Source of the DNA: Candidatus Obscuribacterales bacterium
GTDB taxonomy: Bacteria > Cyanobacteriota > Vampirovibrionia > Obscuribacterales > Obscuribacteraceae
Assembly: GCA_020634035.1 (NCBI GenBank)
Contig: JACKCM010000005.1
Span: 558,001 to 622,000, forward strand
Length of the DNA stretch: 64,000 nucleotides
Direction: 5' to 3'
This document shows, one piece after another, positions 9,081 to 17,567 of this stretch. The translations under genes and the position numbers were made by a program. Every line of letters begins with the position of its first letter. The first letter of the stretch is position 1. The notes under the pieces were generated by a model that worked only from the letters and a program-made list of their open reading frames with translations, was not told the DNA's origin and searched no databases.

Positions 9081-9725
9081 ATGAGCATAAAACCCATTAG
9101 ACCCTGGAGAAGAATATCCTCTGAAAAGATAGCGGACTGTCGAGTATTTACCGTGCATCGCAACCGTTCTTTCAGATATGCCGAGATAGAGGACGAGCAA
9201 AAGACTCATGATTTCTATGTCTTTCACTCCGGCGATTGGGTCAATGTCATCCCTGTAACCGAGAACCACGAGATCATCTTAATCGAGCAGTTTCGACACG
9301 GTACCGAATCTTTTACCCTCGAGATTCCTGGAGGCTCAGTCGACGACAGCGATCCGGATCCGCTCTTTGCTGCAGAACGCGAGCTTCGAGAAGAGACCGG
9401 AGCTGTAGCTGGAGAATGGATACAGCTGGGGATGAGCCACCCGAATCCGGCGATTCAAGGCAATCTCTGCCACACTTATTTAGCCAGGGACACACGCATT
9501 ATCGAGAAGCCCCGCTTCGATTCGACCGAAGAAATTGCCATCAGAAAGGTACCCATGGCAGAGATCCCTGCTTTGATCAAAGGTGGCGTCATCACCCATG
9601 CACTGGTCCTGGTTGCTTTCTACTGGTTACAACTGGAATACGGCGAACTTTCTTCAGGTCGCAAGACTTTCTATAGCGCAGGCAGCCCGGTCGGCGGAGT
9701 CTCCCATTCTTTCGATCAGTCCTGA
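9081..9725 (+). CDS. Nudix hydrolase, ADP-ribose pyrophosphatase-like
   Basis: A 214-residue protein with one Nudix domain. The box reads PGGSVDDSDPDPLFAAERE followed by LREETG; it holds the REL-x-EE-x-G core and is one residue longer than usual between the Gly and the REL segment. Upstream, VIPVTENHEIILIEQFRHG matches ADP-ribose/NDP-sugar pyrophosphatases (the NudF-like group), which hydrolyse nucleoside diphosphate derivatives with Mg2+ in the cytosol. The last ~24 codons overlap the 3' end of the opposite-strand glycosyltransferase by 72 bases. Substrate specificity is inferred from family resemblance only. Confidence 0.85.
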   Translation: MSIKPIRPWRRISSEKIADCRVFTVHRNRSFRYAEIEDEQKTHDFYVFHSGDWVNVIPVTENHEIILIEQFRHGTESFTLEIPGGSVDDSDPDPLFAAERELREETGAVAGEWIQLGMSHPNPAIQGNLCHTYLARDTRIIEKPRFDSTEEIAIRKVPMAEIPALIKGGVITHALVLVAFYWLQLEYGELSSGRKTFYSAGSPVGGVSHSFDQS

Positions 9726-10895
9726 TTTATCCTGACACGAAGAACGAATAGAAGAGTCGCCCAAGAGTCTATTCAGCTTGTTTTGCCATTCTTCGACATT
9801 CATAGAGCGAACCTGCTCGGCTATACCAAGATTGGTAAGGCGTTCGGCATTGTCGAATTGATCGTGAGCAAAGGGTACAACCAGTTGTGGTGTCGCCGCT
9901 TTCATCGCCTGGGCACTGGTACCGATACCACCATGGTGTACCACTGCGGCCACTTTCGGAAAGAGGAGGTCGAAGGGTTCATATTCGCTGTAATAAAGAG
10001 AATCACTGTTCTCTCGATTGAGAGAGCGATCAAAGCGATTGACGAAGACTGCCCGCTTGCCCAGGGCGGCGGCTGCTTTTCTGGCAGTTTCGAAAAACTT
10101 GTTGCCATGGGCCATGGCTGAACCGGCTGTGAATAGAATAGGTTCTGCCCCATCTGCCAGGTAGCGCCGCAGTCCATCGGATAATTCGGCTCCGGCTTTG
10201 CTCTTAGCAAGGGGGAATCCGGTAAAGACATGGTTCTTCGGCCAGTCGGAAGCTGCCGGGGCATACCAGGAAGGGAAAGCGAGTATGACCTGGTCGGTGG
10301 AATGCATCCATGTAGACATGATCTTATCTATCGGCTGGAGTTCCAGGTTCTCTCTGATGCGATTCATGTCAGGCTTCAAAATGGGGTCGAGAGCGTGGCG
10401 GTCGATGGCGTCCACTACCCATTTGCGCATCATATAAGGCAGTATCCCGGGTAGTTTCAGTCCGGGCATATGGGGAGGTCTTTCGGCGGACAATATCACC
10501 GAAGGAGAGAGATGAACAGTGGCTTGCTTCACCTGGTGCTTCTCGGCTACAAGTCTTGCTGCGAAACCAAGACTGGTGGCAACCAGAATTGACTTTTCTG
10601 GTTTCAATAATGATTCGATCAGCTCATATTGTTGAGGAACATAGTCTTTCAGGCTTTTCCAAATTGCCTGGAAGCCCTTTCGCGGATGCCAGATTTCCGG
10701 ATTTTTGACGACCTCTTCATACTGTTTGCGATCGCCCAGGCAATGCGGATTCAGACCAGCTTCGGCAATTTTATTCTCGAAGTAGCCGGAAGCCAGAAAG
10801 TCCACCTGATGACCATGGTTTTTCAGGGCGGCGCCAATCTCTATCATCGGATTGATATCGCCTTCGCTACCGATTGCCACCACTATGATATGCAT
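9654..10895 (-). CDS. GT1-type glycosyltransferase (UGT/sterol glucosyltransferase-like)
   Basis: A 413-residue GT-B glycosyltransferase. The N-terminus (MHIIVVAIGSEGDINPMIEIG) is the nucleotide-sugar transferase pattern SxGD..P. The C-terminal donor site has HHGGIGTSAQAMKAATPQL and VPFAHDQFDNAERL, the PSPG-like motif of the UDP-glycosyltransferase/macrolide transferase family. It probably transfers a sugar from a UDP donor to a lipid or small hydrophobic acceptor at the cytoplasmic face. It is divergent from the RCK channel-like gene and convergent with the Nudix gene (72-base overlap). Confidence 0.87.
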   Translation of the reverse strand: MHIIVVAIGSEGDINPMIEIGAALKNHGHQVDFLASGYFENKIAEAGLNPHCLGDRKQYEEVVKNPEIWHPRKGFQAIWKSLKDYVPQQYELIESLLKPEKSILVATSLGFAARLVAEKHQVKQATVHLSPSVILSAERPPHMPGLKLPGILPYMMRKWVVDAIDRHALDPILKPDMNRIRENLELQPIDKIMSTWMHSTDQVILAFPSWYAPAASDWPKNHVFTGFPLAKSKAGAELSDGLRRYLADGAEPILFTAGSAMAHGNKFFETARKAAAALGKRAVFVNRFDRSLNRENSDSLYYSEYEPFDLLFPKVAAVVHHGGIGTSAQAMKAATPQLVVPFAHDQFDNAERLTNLGIAEQVRSMNVEEWQNKLNRLLGDSSIRSSCQDKSGLIERMGDSADRAACAIESLAT

Positions 10896-10982
10896 TATTC
10901 ATCCGTCTTTCGAGACCCCGGGACAGGCGCCTAAGATATCATGTAAACTCTTTGGCTGGGAAGTTGTATCGGTTTATCAACC

Positions 10983-12026
10983 TTGAAGAGCAAGTCCGAT
11001 TTTAAAAAATTTCTGCGCTTGGTAGCAGTCCTGTTCCGAGAATTTCGGGTCTTTTTAATTACCGTGACCGTGGCGTTCTTCGGGTCTACCACCATTCTCT
11101 ATTTTCTTTATCCGCTTGAAGAATTGCCGCCTCATCATCATTCTTTCCTCGGGGTGGCTTACGATACACTTCTGCTTACCTTTTTCGAACAGCCGATTCC
11201 CTTTGTCGATGATCTCAGACTGATTCCGGTCTTCTTCGGTTTGCCCATTCTCGGGCTTCTGGTCATCGTCGACGGTGCGGTCAGGCTCGGCAATCTGGTG
11301 GTTCAATATCGAAAGTTCTCACAGGAGTGGCAAAAACTGGTGGCAGCATCTTATCAAAATCATGTAATCATCTGTGGACTGGGCAATGTCGGTAAGAGGG
11401 TGGCGGAGCAACTCTTGAAGTTCGAAGAGGAGATTGTCTGTATCGAGACCCGGGAGGATTCCAAGTTTATTGCCGAGATGACTCGGCTACGGGTGCCGGT
11501 TTTAATCGCTGATGCCACCAGGGCAAGTGTGCTCGAAGAGGCGAATATCAAGCAGGCTAAGGCTCTGATGGCTCTTACAGACAAAGATTTGAACAATCTT
11601 GAGACCGCTCTGACTGCCCGGGAACTGAATCCTGAGATCAGGATTGTAATGCGTATGTTCGATCAGAGCCTGGCGGACAAAGTGAAGAATTCTCTGGGCA
11701 TAGAATGTGTCTACTCTGCGTCTGCCCTGGCTGCTCCTGTTTTTGCTCAGTCTGTGGTCTCGGAGAATCTGCTCTCTTCCTTTCAGTTCGGCTCCACCCT
11801 GGTCAATGCCTATCAGATAGTGATCGATGAAGATTCCAGATTTGCCGGTATGAAAATCGATGATGTCCGCAAAGAGTATGAAATAACCGTGCTTATGCAT
11901 GATCGGCAGGGATCGGTGGATTGGAATCCACCCACCGATATAATTCTCACCTTAGGGGATAAGCTTCTGATTGTCACAGAAGCCGACGGTGTCAAAGACC
12001 TTCTCGCTCTGGAAAAGCTTACTTGA
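10983..12026 (+). CDS. RCK/TrkA-N domain membrane protein, channel-like without canonical filter
   Basis: A 347-residue protein: two transmembrane helices (residues ~17-40 and ~78-100) flank a short re-entrant-like loop, followed by a TrkA-N/RCK NAD-binding domain (VIICGLGNVGKRVAEQL) and a TrkA-C domain. This is the layout of a 2TM potassium channel with cytosolic RCK ring. The loop (LLLTFFEQPIPFVDD) lacks the TVGYG filter, so potassium selectivity is doubtful. The frame starts at TTG 10983 with no clear ribosome site, so the start is tentative. The last eight bases overlap the convergent M23 gene. Confidence 0.8.
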   Translation: MKSKSDFKKFLRLVAVLFREFRVFLITVTVAFFGSTTILYFLYPLEELPPHHHSFLGVAYDTLLLTFFEQPIPFVDDLRLIPVFFGLPILGLLVIVDGAVRLGNLVVQYRKFSQEWQKLVAASYQNHVIICGLGNVGKRVAEQLLKFEEEIVCIETREDSKFIAEMTRLRVPVLIADATRASVLEEANIKQAKALMALTDKDLNNLETALTARELNPEIRIVMRMFDQSLADKVKNSLGIECVYSASALAAPVFAQSVVSENLLSSFQFGSTLVNAYQIVIDEDSRFAGMKIDDVRKEYEITVLMHDRQGSVDWNPPTDIILTLGDKLLIVTEADGVKDLLALEKLT

Positions 12027-13245
12027 CGTAATTCAGCGGGTTTTTCGGTTTGCCCTGCACTCTTACTTCGAAGTGCAGGTGAGGACCGGTGGCGAAGCCG
12101 GTGCTGCCTTCATAGCCTATGATGTCACCCTTGGAGACGTTCTGTCCTTTAGAGACATTGGCTTTGGTGAGGTGGGCATAGAGGGTGGAATAACCGTTAC
12201 CGTGGGAGACGATTACCACTTTGCCATAGCCGCCATACCAGCCGGAATGAATCACATGACCGCTATCCGACGCCCGGATAGGAGAACGACGCGGACCGGC
12301 CAGATCGATGCCGGTGTGGAATTTGCGGCTGCGGAAAATAGGATGACGACGCCAGCCGAAGGGTGAGGTCATCTTGGCTTTGAGGGGCATGGCGAAGCGA
12401 CCGGAGCCTTTGGTAAGGGGCTCGTTAGACTCGCTCTTGACGCTGTCTTCCATGCTCTGAATCTGGGTTTCAAGGGCTCTCGATTGTTGTTCGAGCTGGC
12501 GCTCGGTCTTTTCGTAGAAAGACCGCTGAGAACTCAGCTTTTCAGCCACTCTTTGCTGGGCGCTCTTGCGACTGGCGAACTCCTGGGCTTTCTTAGAAAT
12601 CTCTGATACCAGAGAGCCAAGCTGGCTGCGTTGTTGATCCAGTCGGCTGCGATTGGCGGCCAGGGCCTGGGCCTGGGCTTTGAGTTTGTCGAGCAGAGTT
12701 TTGTCTTGCTCGGCGATTCTGGTCTGGTAGTACATCCTATCTATAAGTTGCTGGAGCGAGTCGGTCTGGAAGATCATCTCGAGGAAGCTCAGTCGATGTC
12801 CTTCATACATCTCTCTCAGGCGTTTGCCAGCCATAGCCTCATGACGCTGCGACCAGGTCTCGGTAACTTTCAAGTTGGTCTGGGTGTCGACCATCTTGCG
12901 ATCCACCATGTCCATTTTGCGCTTTTCGCTGCGAAGCTGCGCATTGGCCGAATTCAACTCTTTTTTAGTGCGATTGAGCTGGTGATAGGCGCTGCGCTCT
13001 TTTCTGCGGGTTTCGTCTATCTTCTTTTGAATCTCTTCGCGCTTCTCTTCTAAGGCCTGCTTCTTCTTCTCGTGGCGCCTCTTTACAACTTCTTTGTTGT
13101 TCGCATGGTCATTGTTGGCGGTGGTAGCTGCCACCGGCGCCATCATGCCGACGATCAGACAGATCAGGGTGAATAGAGCCGGAGCTCTGCCTGAGCTGAA
13201 TATATGCCTTCGATAGGATCGAGATTGAGTCAAGCGAATATACAT
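12019..13245 (-). CDS. M23 murein DD-endopeptidase with coiled coil (EnvC-like)
   Basis: A 408-residue protein with an N-terminal signal or membrane segment (ALFTLICLIVGMMAPVAA), a long charged coiled coil (residues ~50-270, rich in EKRREE-type repeats) and a C-terminal LytM/M23 domain. The zinc ligands are all present: H and D in FHTGIDLAG and the HLH pair in GPHLHFEVR. The architecture matches EnvC/NlpD-type or Csd3-type murein hydrolases that cut peptide cross-links during cell separation. Since all ligands are kept it is probably an active enzyme rather than only an amidase activator. Location is periplasmic. Confidence 0.9.
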   Translation of the reverse strand: MYIRLTQSRSYRRHIFSSGRAPALFTLICLIVGMMAPVAATTANNDHANNKEVVKRRHEKKKQALEEKREEIQKKIDETRRKERSAYHQLNRTKKELNSANAQLRSEKRKMDMVDRKMVDTQTNLKVTETWSQRHEAMAGKRLREMYEGHRLSFLEMIFQTDSLQQLIDRMYYQTRIAEQDKTLLDKLKAQAQALAANRSRLDQQRSQLGSLVSEISKKAQEFASRKSAQQRVAEKLSSQRSFYEKTERQLEQQSRALETQIQSMEDSVKSESNEPLTKGSGRFAMPLKAKMTSPFGWRRHPIFRSRKFHTGIDLAGPRRSPIRASDSGHVIHSGWYGGYGKVVIVSHGNGYSTLYAHLTKANVSKGQNVSKGDIIGYEGSTGFATGPHLHFEVRVQGKPKNPLNYVK

Positions 13246-13275
13246 GTCATGAACCAGTCAGGTGAGCCATATTAA

Positions 13276-13287
13276 CACCTCGAGGTG
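13276..13287. promoter_or_regulatory. 12-bp palindrome in divergent promoter region
   Basis: CACCTCGAGGTG is a perfect palindrome 31 bases from the M23 start, in the 290-base divergent gap before nanE. It could be a regulator site. Nothing else clear is seen in this gap beyond AT-rich promoter-like sequence. Confidence 0.3.
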
Positions 13288-13536
13288 CTCTTGATCCTTT
13301 ATTTTCGATATGACTGGACTAGTTATTGATAACCGGTCCCTTCGAGCTTTCGGATAGGGCTTTAAAAGTCCCACCGGTGCCAGGTTTTGCCTGTGGCCAT
13401 AGCGGTTTTATATATGTTTATTTGGTGTCATTTTATTTAGCCCCTTGATGATAAACTTGAGCTTTCTCTAAGTCTTGACCGACTTTTCTTAACTCTGCCT
13501 AAGTTTTTTGGAATCCAGATAAATTGAAAGAGCCTT

Positions 13537-14283
13537 TTGAATCTTATGAACAATGAGAAAGCGAACAAGATTCTCAAAACTTTCGCCAACGGACTGATAG
13601 TCTCCTGCCAGGCAAGCACCGGAGAGCCTCTGGCTCATCCGGATCATATCGTGGCTCTCTGTCTGACTGTCCTCAATGGCGGTGCCTGTGCTCTTCGATT
13701 AGAGGGTGTCGAAAATATCCGGGCGGTAAGGGCCGCCACATCGGTGCCGATTGTCGGAATCACAAAAATCGATGGTCTATCCGAAGCGGAAAGACTGGAG
13801 CAAGTCTATATAACCGCCAGATTCGAAGACGCCAGAAGTTTGAAGGAAGCAGGCGCAGATGTTGTTGCCATGGATGCCACCGCCAGACCGAGACCGGACG
13901 GAATGAGCCTTGAAGAGACCATTTTGAAGATTCATCAAGAGCTTGATATGCCGGTCTGGGCCGATACGGCCACTTTCGAAGAGGCCCGGGCTGCCAGTGC
14001 ATATGGTGCGGATATAATCTCGACTACTTTATTCGGATATACCAGGGAGACTTACCGAGATCACGGACAGGGACCGGATTTCGACTTTCTGAGTCGCTGT
14101 GTGAAAGAACTCGGTGTGCCGGTCATTCTAGAAGGAAGGGTCTGGCACCACGAAGAGGCCGCCAGAGCGCTCGAACTTGGTGCTCACGCGGTGGTGGTCG
14201 GCTCTGCCATAACTCGTCCCCATCTGATTACGCAGGGTTTTGTCGAAGCGATGCAAGCTCAAAAATCCGCCAGTAGAGAATAG
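13537..14283 (+). CDS. nanE: N-acylmannosamine-6-phosphate 2-epimerase
   Basis: A 248-residue TIM-barrel protein of the NanE family. Diagnostic segments are GLIVSCQASTGEPLAHP, the LRLEGVENIRAVR strand, PIVGITK with the catalytic-region Lys, DVVAMDATARPRP, PVWADTATFEEA and a C-terminal phosphate-binding VILEGRVWHHEEA...GAHAVVVGSAITRP. The enzyme interconverts ManNAc-6-P and GlcNAc-6-P, in sialic acid or amino-sugar salvage. The frame opens at TTG 13537; ATG 13546 is an alternative and both share a weak GAAAGAG upstream. The rhomboid gene follows after nine bases, so it is probably co-transcribed. No other nan gene is seen here. Confidence 0.92.
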   Translation: MNLMNNEKANKILKTFANGLIVSCQASTGEPLAHPDHIVALCLTVLNGGACALRLEGVENIRAVRAATSVPIVGITKIDGLSEAERLEQVYITARFEDARSLKEAGADVVAMDATARPRPDGMSLEETILKIHQELDMPVWADTATFEEARAASAYGADIISTTLFGYTRETYRDHGQGPDFDFLSRCVKELGVPVILEGRVWHHEEAARALELGAHAVVVGSAITRPHLITQGFVEAMQAQKSASRE

Positions 14284-14292
14284 TTTCAAAGC

Positions 14293-15975
14293 ATGTCTCA
14301 AATAGATTTCTGGCTCTATCCGCTTCTGGCACTATCTATAGTGTCTCTGGTCATGCGACTGTCTCTGCCTATCAAATGGGCCTGGGGCTTCATACTACAG
14401 GCGGTGCCTATTATCGTTCTTGCCGTCTTAGGCTTGTTTACGGAGCCAAAATGGATCTTTGCTTTATCCGGTTGGGTGCTGGTGCTAATCTTCTACCTGC
14501 CGCCCAAGTTGTTTTATTCGGCTATGCAGAAGAATCTCACCGATCTCAACGCCATCGAAATGCGAAAGATTTCGAGCCGAGTAAGATTCTTCTTCTGGGG
14601 TATGGCCGGTCGCTTCTGGTCTGATATGGCGCTTGCCATGGCATGCTACATAGAGCAAAACGGCGACGAGGCCGAGCAGATTTTGCAATTTTGGACTGAT
14701 TGTCCTGATCTGCCGGCCCAGATTCGCAGTCTGCCTGCTAATTATCGAAAGATTGGCAATTCGGTGATGTGGCGCTGGCAGTGGATTGTGGACGACTATG
14801 AGGGCATGGCCGAAGAAGAACGCAGTAAACTCGGTTCGTCGGTTCTTTTGCCGACAGCACGAGCCTATGCCGAACTGGGTCAATTCGATCAGGCGGCGGA
14901 TTGCATAGAAAGAGCCAAACTGGGTGAGACCATGGTTTCGATGAACTTTCTCGCTCTTTCGCTGCTTCCCTTTTTTGCTCTGACCGGCTCTTTGAAGAAA
15001 GTCGAGAATTTGATACAGATTTTGGTCAAGTGCTCGGGCTCTTTTGCCGAGAGCTCCAGATATTACTGGCTGGGCAGGTGTTATCTTGCCCGGGGCGAAA
15101 AAGACCTGAGTGGCAAGAGCTTCGAGAAAGCGGCCGGGCTTTCGACCTCTCCGGTTTTCAAAAAACGCCTGGAGCTTCTGTCTTCGCGTCTTTCTGAGGG
15201 GGCTGAGCCGGTTGATGCAAAGGCTGTTTCGATTCCGGTTGAGAAAGTCTGGGGTGTCTTCAAGCAAGTTGCCTATGTCCAGGAGATTCTCTCTCCCCAG
15301 AGAAATTCCATAGCGGTGAACAGCCTGGTGGTTCTTATCGTAATCGCTTTTCTAGTGACCGATTTGAGTATTTTCGATGAACTCAATAAGCTGGGTATTC
15401 TGAAGAGCGGCTTGATTCCGCTTGCACCGCTCAACGAGCTTATTGCTTATCGTCTGGAGCTGGTGCGGGCTTTTGCCCTTACCCCTGCCGAGATGCTCCA
15501 TGGTGAATATTACAGGTTGCTAACCTATCTTTTCCTCCATAAGCACGCAACCCACATGATCTTCAACGTTATCGGCCTGGTCTGGTTCGGCAGAATTGCC
15601 GAGAATATCTTCGGGACCACTCGATTCGTCTCGATTTATCTGGTGGGCGGCGTTCTCAGCGGTATAGCCCATGTGCTTCTCAGTCATCTGCCTGCCATGG
15701 GCGCTTCCGGGGCGGTGATGGCAGTCTTCGGAGCAGTGGCCGCCGGTATCTTCAGGTTGAAGAATAAGATTCCGGAGTCTATCTGGCGCTTTAAGCTCAG
15801 TATGCTCGGAGGTCTGGCTCTGTTTCAGATAATTCTCGACCAGATCATTCCTCATGTGGCCGTCTTTGCCCATTTGGGCGGTCTTCTGGCAGGCCTCGCC
15901 TTTGGCTCTTTACTCTCTATTCGCAGTCCAGACACGGAGAACCACGAGATCACCGGTCAATACGTCAGCGGATAA
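14293..15975 (+). CDS. rhomboid-family intramembrane protease with N-terminal TPR region
   Basis: A 560-residue protein. The N-terminus has two or three membrane helices (residues ~5-75), then a ~230-residue helical TPR-like region (YAELGQFDQAADCIERAK; YYWLGRCYLARGEKDLSGKSF), then a six-helix rhomboid domain from ~340. The catalytic pair is present: Ser472 in GASGAV and His527 in FAHLGG; the HGEYYRLLTYLFLHKHATHM segment matches the L1-loop region after TM1. Rhomboids cleave transmembrane substrates inside the membrane. The fused TPR part suggests partner or substrate recruitment (inference). It lies between nanE and the zinc-ribbon gene. Confidence 0.88.
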   Translation: MSQIDFWLYPLLALSIVSLVMRLSLPIKWAWGFILQAVPIIVLAVLGLFTEPKWIFALSGWVLVLIFYLPPKLFYSAMQKNLTDLNAIEMRKISSRVRFFFWGMAGRFWSDMALAMACYIEQNGDEAEQILQFWTDCPDLPAQIRSLPANYRKIGNSVMWRWQWIVDDYEGMAEEERSKLGSSVLLPTARAYAELGQFDQAADCIERAKLGETMVSMNFLALSLLPFFALTGSLKKVENLIQILVKCSGSFAESSRYYWLGRCYLARGEKDLSGKSFEKAAGLSTSPVFKKRLELLSSRLSEGAEPVDAKAVSIPVEKVWGVFKQVAYVQEILSPQRNSIAVNSLVVLIVIAFLVTDLSIFDELNKLGILKSGLIPLAPLNELIAYRLELVRAFALTPAEMLHGEYYRLLTYLFLHKHATHMIFNVIGLVWFGRIAENIFGTTRFVSIYLVGGVLSGIAHVLLSHLPAMGASGAVMAVFGAVAAGIFRLKNKIPESIWRFKLSMLGGLALFQIILDQIIPHVAVFAHLGGLLAGLAFGSLLSIRSPDTENHEITGQYVSG

Positions 15976-16093
15976 GAGCTTGCCCCCGGCGCTTAATGAG
16001 CGCTTCAAATCTGCAATCTTTGAGCTCAGTTTTGATAAAGTAGAGATGATTGAATTCGAATCCGAGTTTGAACCATGGAGAGGAAAGTTCTAG

Positions 16094-16666
16094 ATGCATG
16101 ATTGTCCTACCTGCCGTGTCCCCCTGCACGGATATGAGGAAGTTTGTCCTTCCTGCGGCACCAGGCAGAGAGTCAGACGTTCATCAAGCAGTCTTCTCAA
16201 TGCAGGACCGAAGAAGCCGCCTGTTAATCTGATTCCATTTGTAATCGTCTTCTTTGTGCTCGGTGCAGGCACTCTGATAATGGCTCAGAGCAGTTGGATA
16301 GGACAGATAATGACGCGGGGACCGGTCGAGAAAGACCCCCTGGCTGATTTGACCGTCGACCAGGCCAGGCAGATTTTAACGGAGCAAATTAATCAGAATT
16401 TGACCGCTGCCGGCGCAACCGGCAAGTTCACCTGGACTGTTCCCGGAGGAGAAGCCCCCGATCCGACGTACCAGGGGCCTCTGGAGCTTACCATCGATAC
16501 TGAGCTTGCTGAGCCCGATTTGAGACGTCAGATTATCGATCCGGTTAAGCAGTACATGCCGAAAGCTCAGATTCCTACCCTGGTCATGAACGATTCAAAA
16601 TCCCATGCCACCTGGACTTATTCCGTACAGATGCCAAAACAGGCGGCGAGCCAGCCTGTCGAGTAA
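16094..16666 (+). CDS. zinc-ribbon single-span membrane protein
   Basis: A 190-residue protein of no named family. It begins with a four-cysteine zinc ribbon (C4, C7, C18, C21 in CPTC and CPSC), has a basic linker, one transmembrane helix (residues ~42-62, LIPFVIVFFVLGAGTLIM), and a ~120-residue outer domain with alternating strand/helix character. The ATG at 16094 follows AGAGGAAAG by seven bases. The layout, ribbon inside and domain outside, resembles many DUF membrane proteins. It sits between the rhomboid gene and a secreted PrcB-like gene, possibly as a membrane partner (inference). Confidence 0.75.
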   Translation: MHDCPTCRVPLHGYEEVCPSCGTRQRVRRSSSSLLNAGPKKPPVNLIPFVIVFFVLGAGTLIMAQSSWIGQIMTRGPVEKDPLADLTVDQARQILTEQINQNLTAAGATGKFTWTVPGGEAPDPTYQGPLELTIDTELAEPDLRRQIIDPVKQYMPKAQIPTLVMNDSKSHATWTYSVQMPKQAASQPVE

Positions 16667-16694
16667 AATGGTCAGTGCGGTCAGAAAGGTTTTG

Positions 16695-17231
16695 ATGATG
16701 CGAATTGCAAAAAGAAGTTTAGGTTTCGCACTTGTTGCCGGTCTTTTGTCTTTTCCCGTATTCTCTTTCGACGGTACCGATTTCGATATGGACCAGTCTA
16801 TAACCATGGGAATCAGCCCTACTCTGGTTAATCCGGATCGGGACCGGGGCAAGAAGCATGATTCGAACGATGTCGGATTCAGCACCTTAGACAAAGGTGC
16901 GGTCAGCGGTATCGAAACCAACGAGCGCCTCGCCGTCAGAGAAGAACTTCAGTGGATCACCATTTGGAAGAAACACAGCCAGGCTAAGAAGGTACCGCAG
17001 GTGATGCCGCATGTGGATTTTGAAAACTGCATGGTTTTAGCTGTTTTCGAGGGAGACAAACCCGGAAGCAGCGGATCGATGGTCTCTATCGAAAGAGTCC
17101 GTCTCTTTAAGGACAGAATGGTGGTCATTCTCGGCCATGATGATATCGGCAGCGGTGCTAACAAAACTACGCTGCGTTCATATCATATAGTCAGTCTGCC
17201 CCGGACCAATCTGCCTGTGGTCTTCCACTAA
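16695..17231 (+). CDS. secreted PrcB C-terminal-domain-like protein
   Basis: A 178-residue protein with a signal peptide (MRIAKRSLGFALVAGLLSF, cleavage near VFSF). The mature part matches the PrcB_C pattern: an EELQWITIWKKH helix, VDFENCMVLAVFEGDKPGSS, a strand pair and a final YHIVSLPRTNLPVVF. PrcB domains are found in proteins associated with subtilisin-like protease complexes, so a protease-binding or stabilising role is possible. I chose ATG 16695 because AAAGG sits five bases upstream and the signal peptide follows; the frame is open further upstream into the previous gene. ATG 16698 is equally possible. Confidence 0.7.
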   Translation: MMRIAKRSLGFALVAGLLSFPVFSFDGTDFDMDQSITMGISPTLVNPDRDRGKKHDSNDVGFSTLDKGAVSGIETNERLAVREELQWITIWKKHSQAKKVPQVMPHVDFENCMVLAVFEGDKPGSSGSMVSIERVRLFKDRMVVILGHDDIGSGANKTTLRSYHIVSLPRTNLPVVFH

Positions 17232-17567
17232 TAACCTTAGTAAATTCCGGGCTTTTCTTTACCGGAATCCGATAAAGATTGCTCCTGGGGAATATAGAAC
17301 GAGTGGTATCTGGTTAGAGGAAAATGCACCAGATACAGGGCGAAGCTTATTTCTCCTAAACTCACCAAAGATCCGGTATCCAGACCTGAAGCATAGTAAG
17401 ATTGAGCAATAATGTCGTGCCAACCCCTATCGACGACGTTTCAGGGGCGCTCAGTCCTTCTCTTGACTGACAAGTATTACTGACTTCTCAGAAGCGAGGG
17501 CTCTCCCTCAGAAATAGCGACCTGTCTTTGAATTTGCTTATGATATCGTTTGGTCAGCCAGTCCTGT
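17232..17567. other. structured non-coding stretch between convergent genes
   Basis: No gene is evident in 336 bases. The stretch has several inverted repeats: ATTCCGG/CCGGAAT (17244-17250, 17262-17268), GTATCTGGT/ACCAGATAC (17306-17314, 17328-17336), CCCCT/AGGGG (17424-17428, 17443-17447) and GAGGG-CTCT-CCCTC (17496-17509). None has a T-run suitable for an intrinsic terminator. A structured RNA is possible, but I could not match it to RNase P, tmRNA or SRP RNA motifs. Confidence 0.45.
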
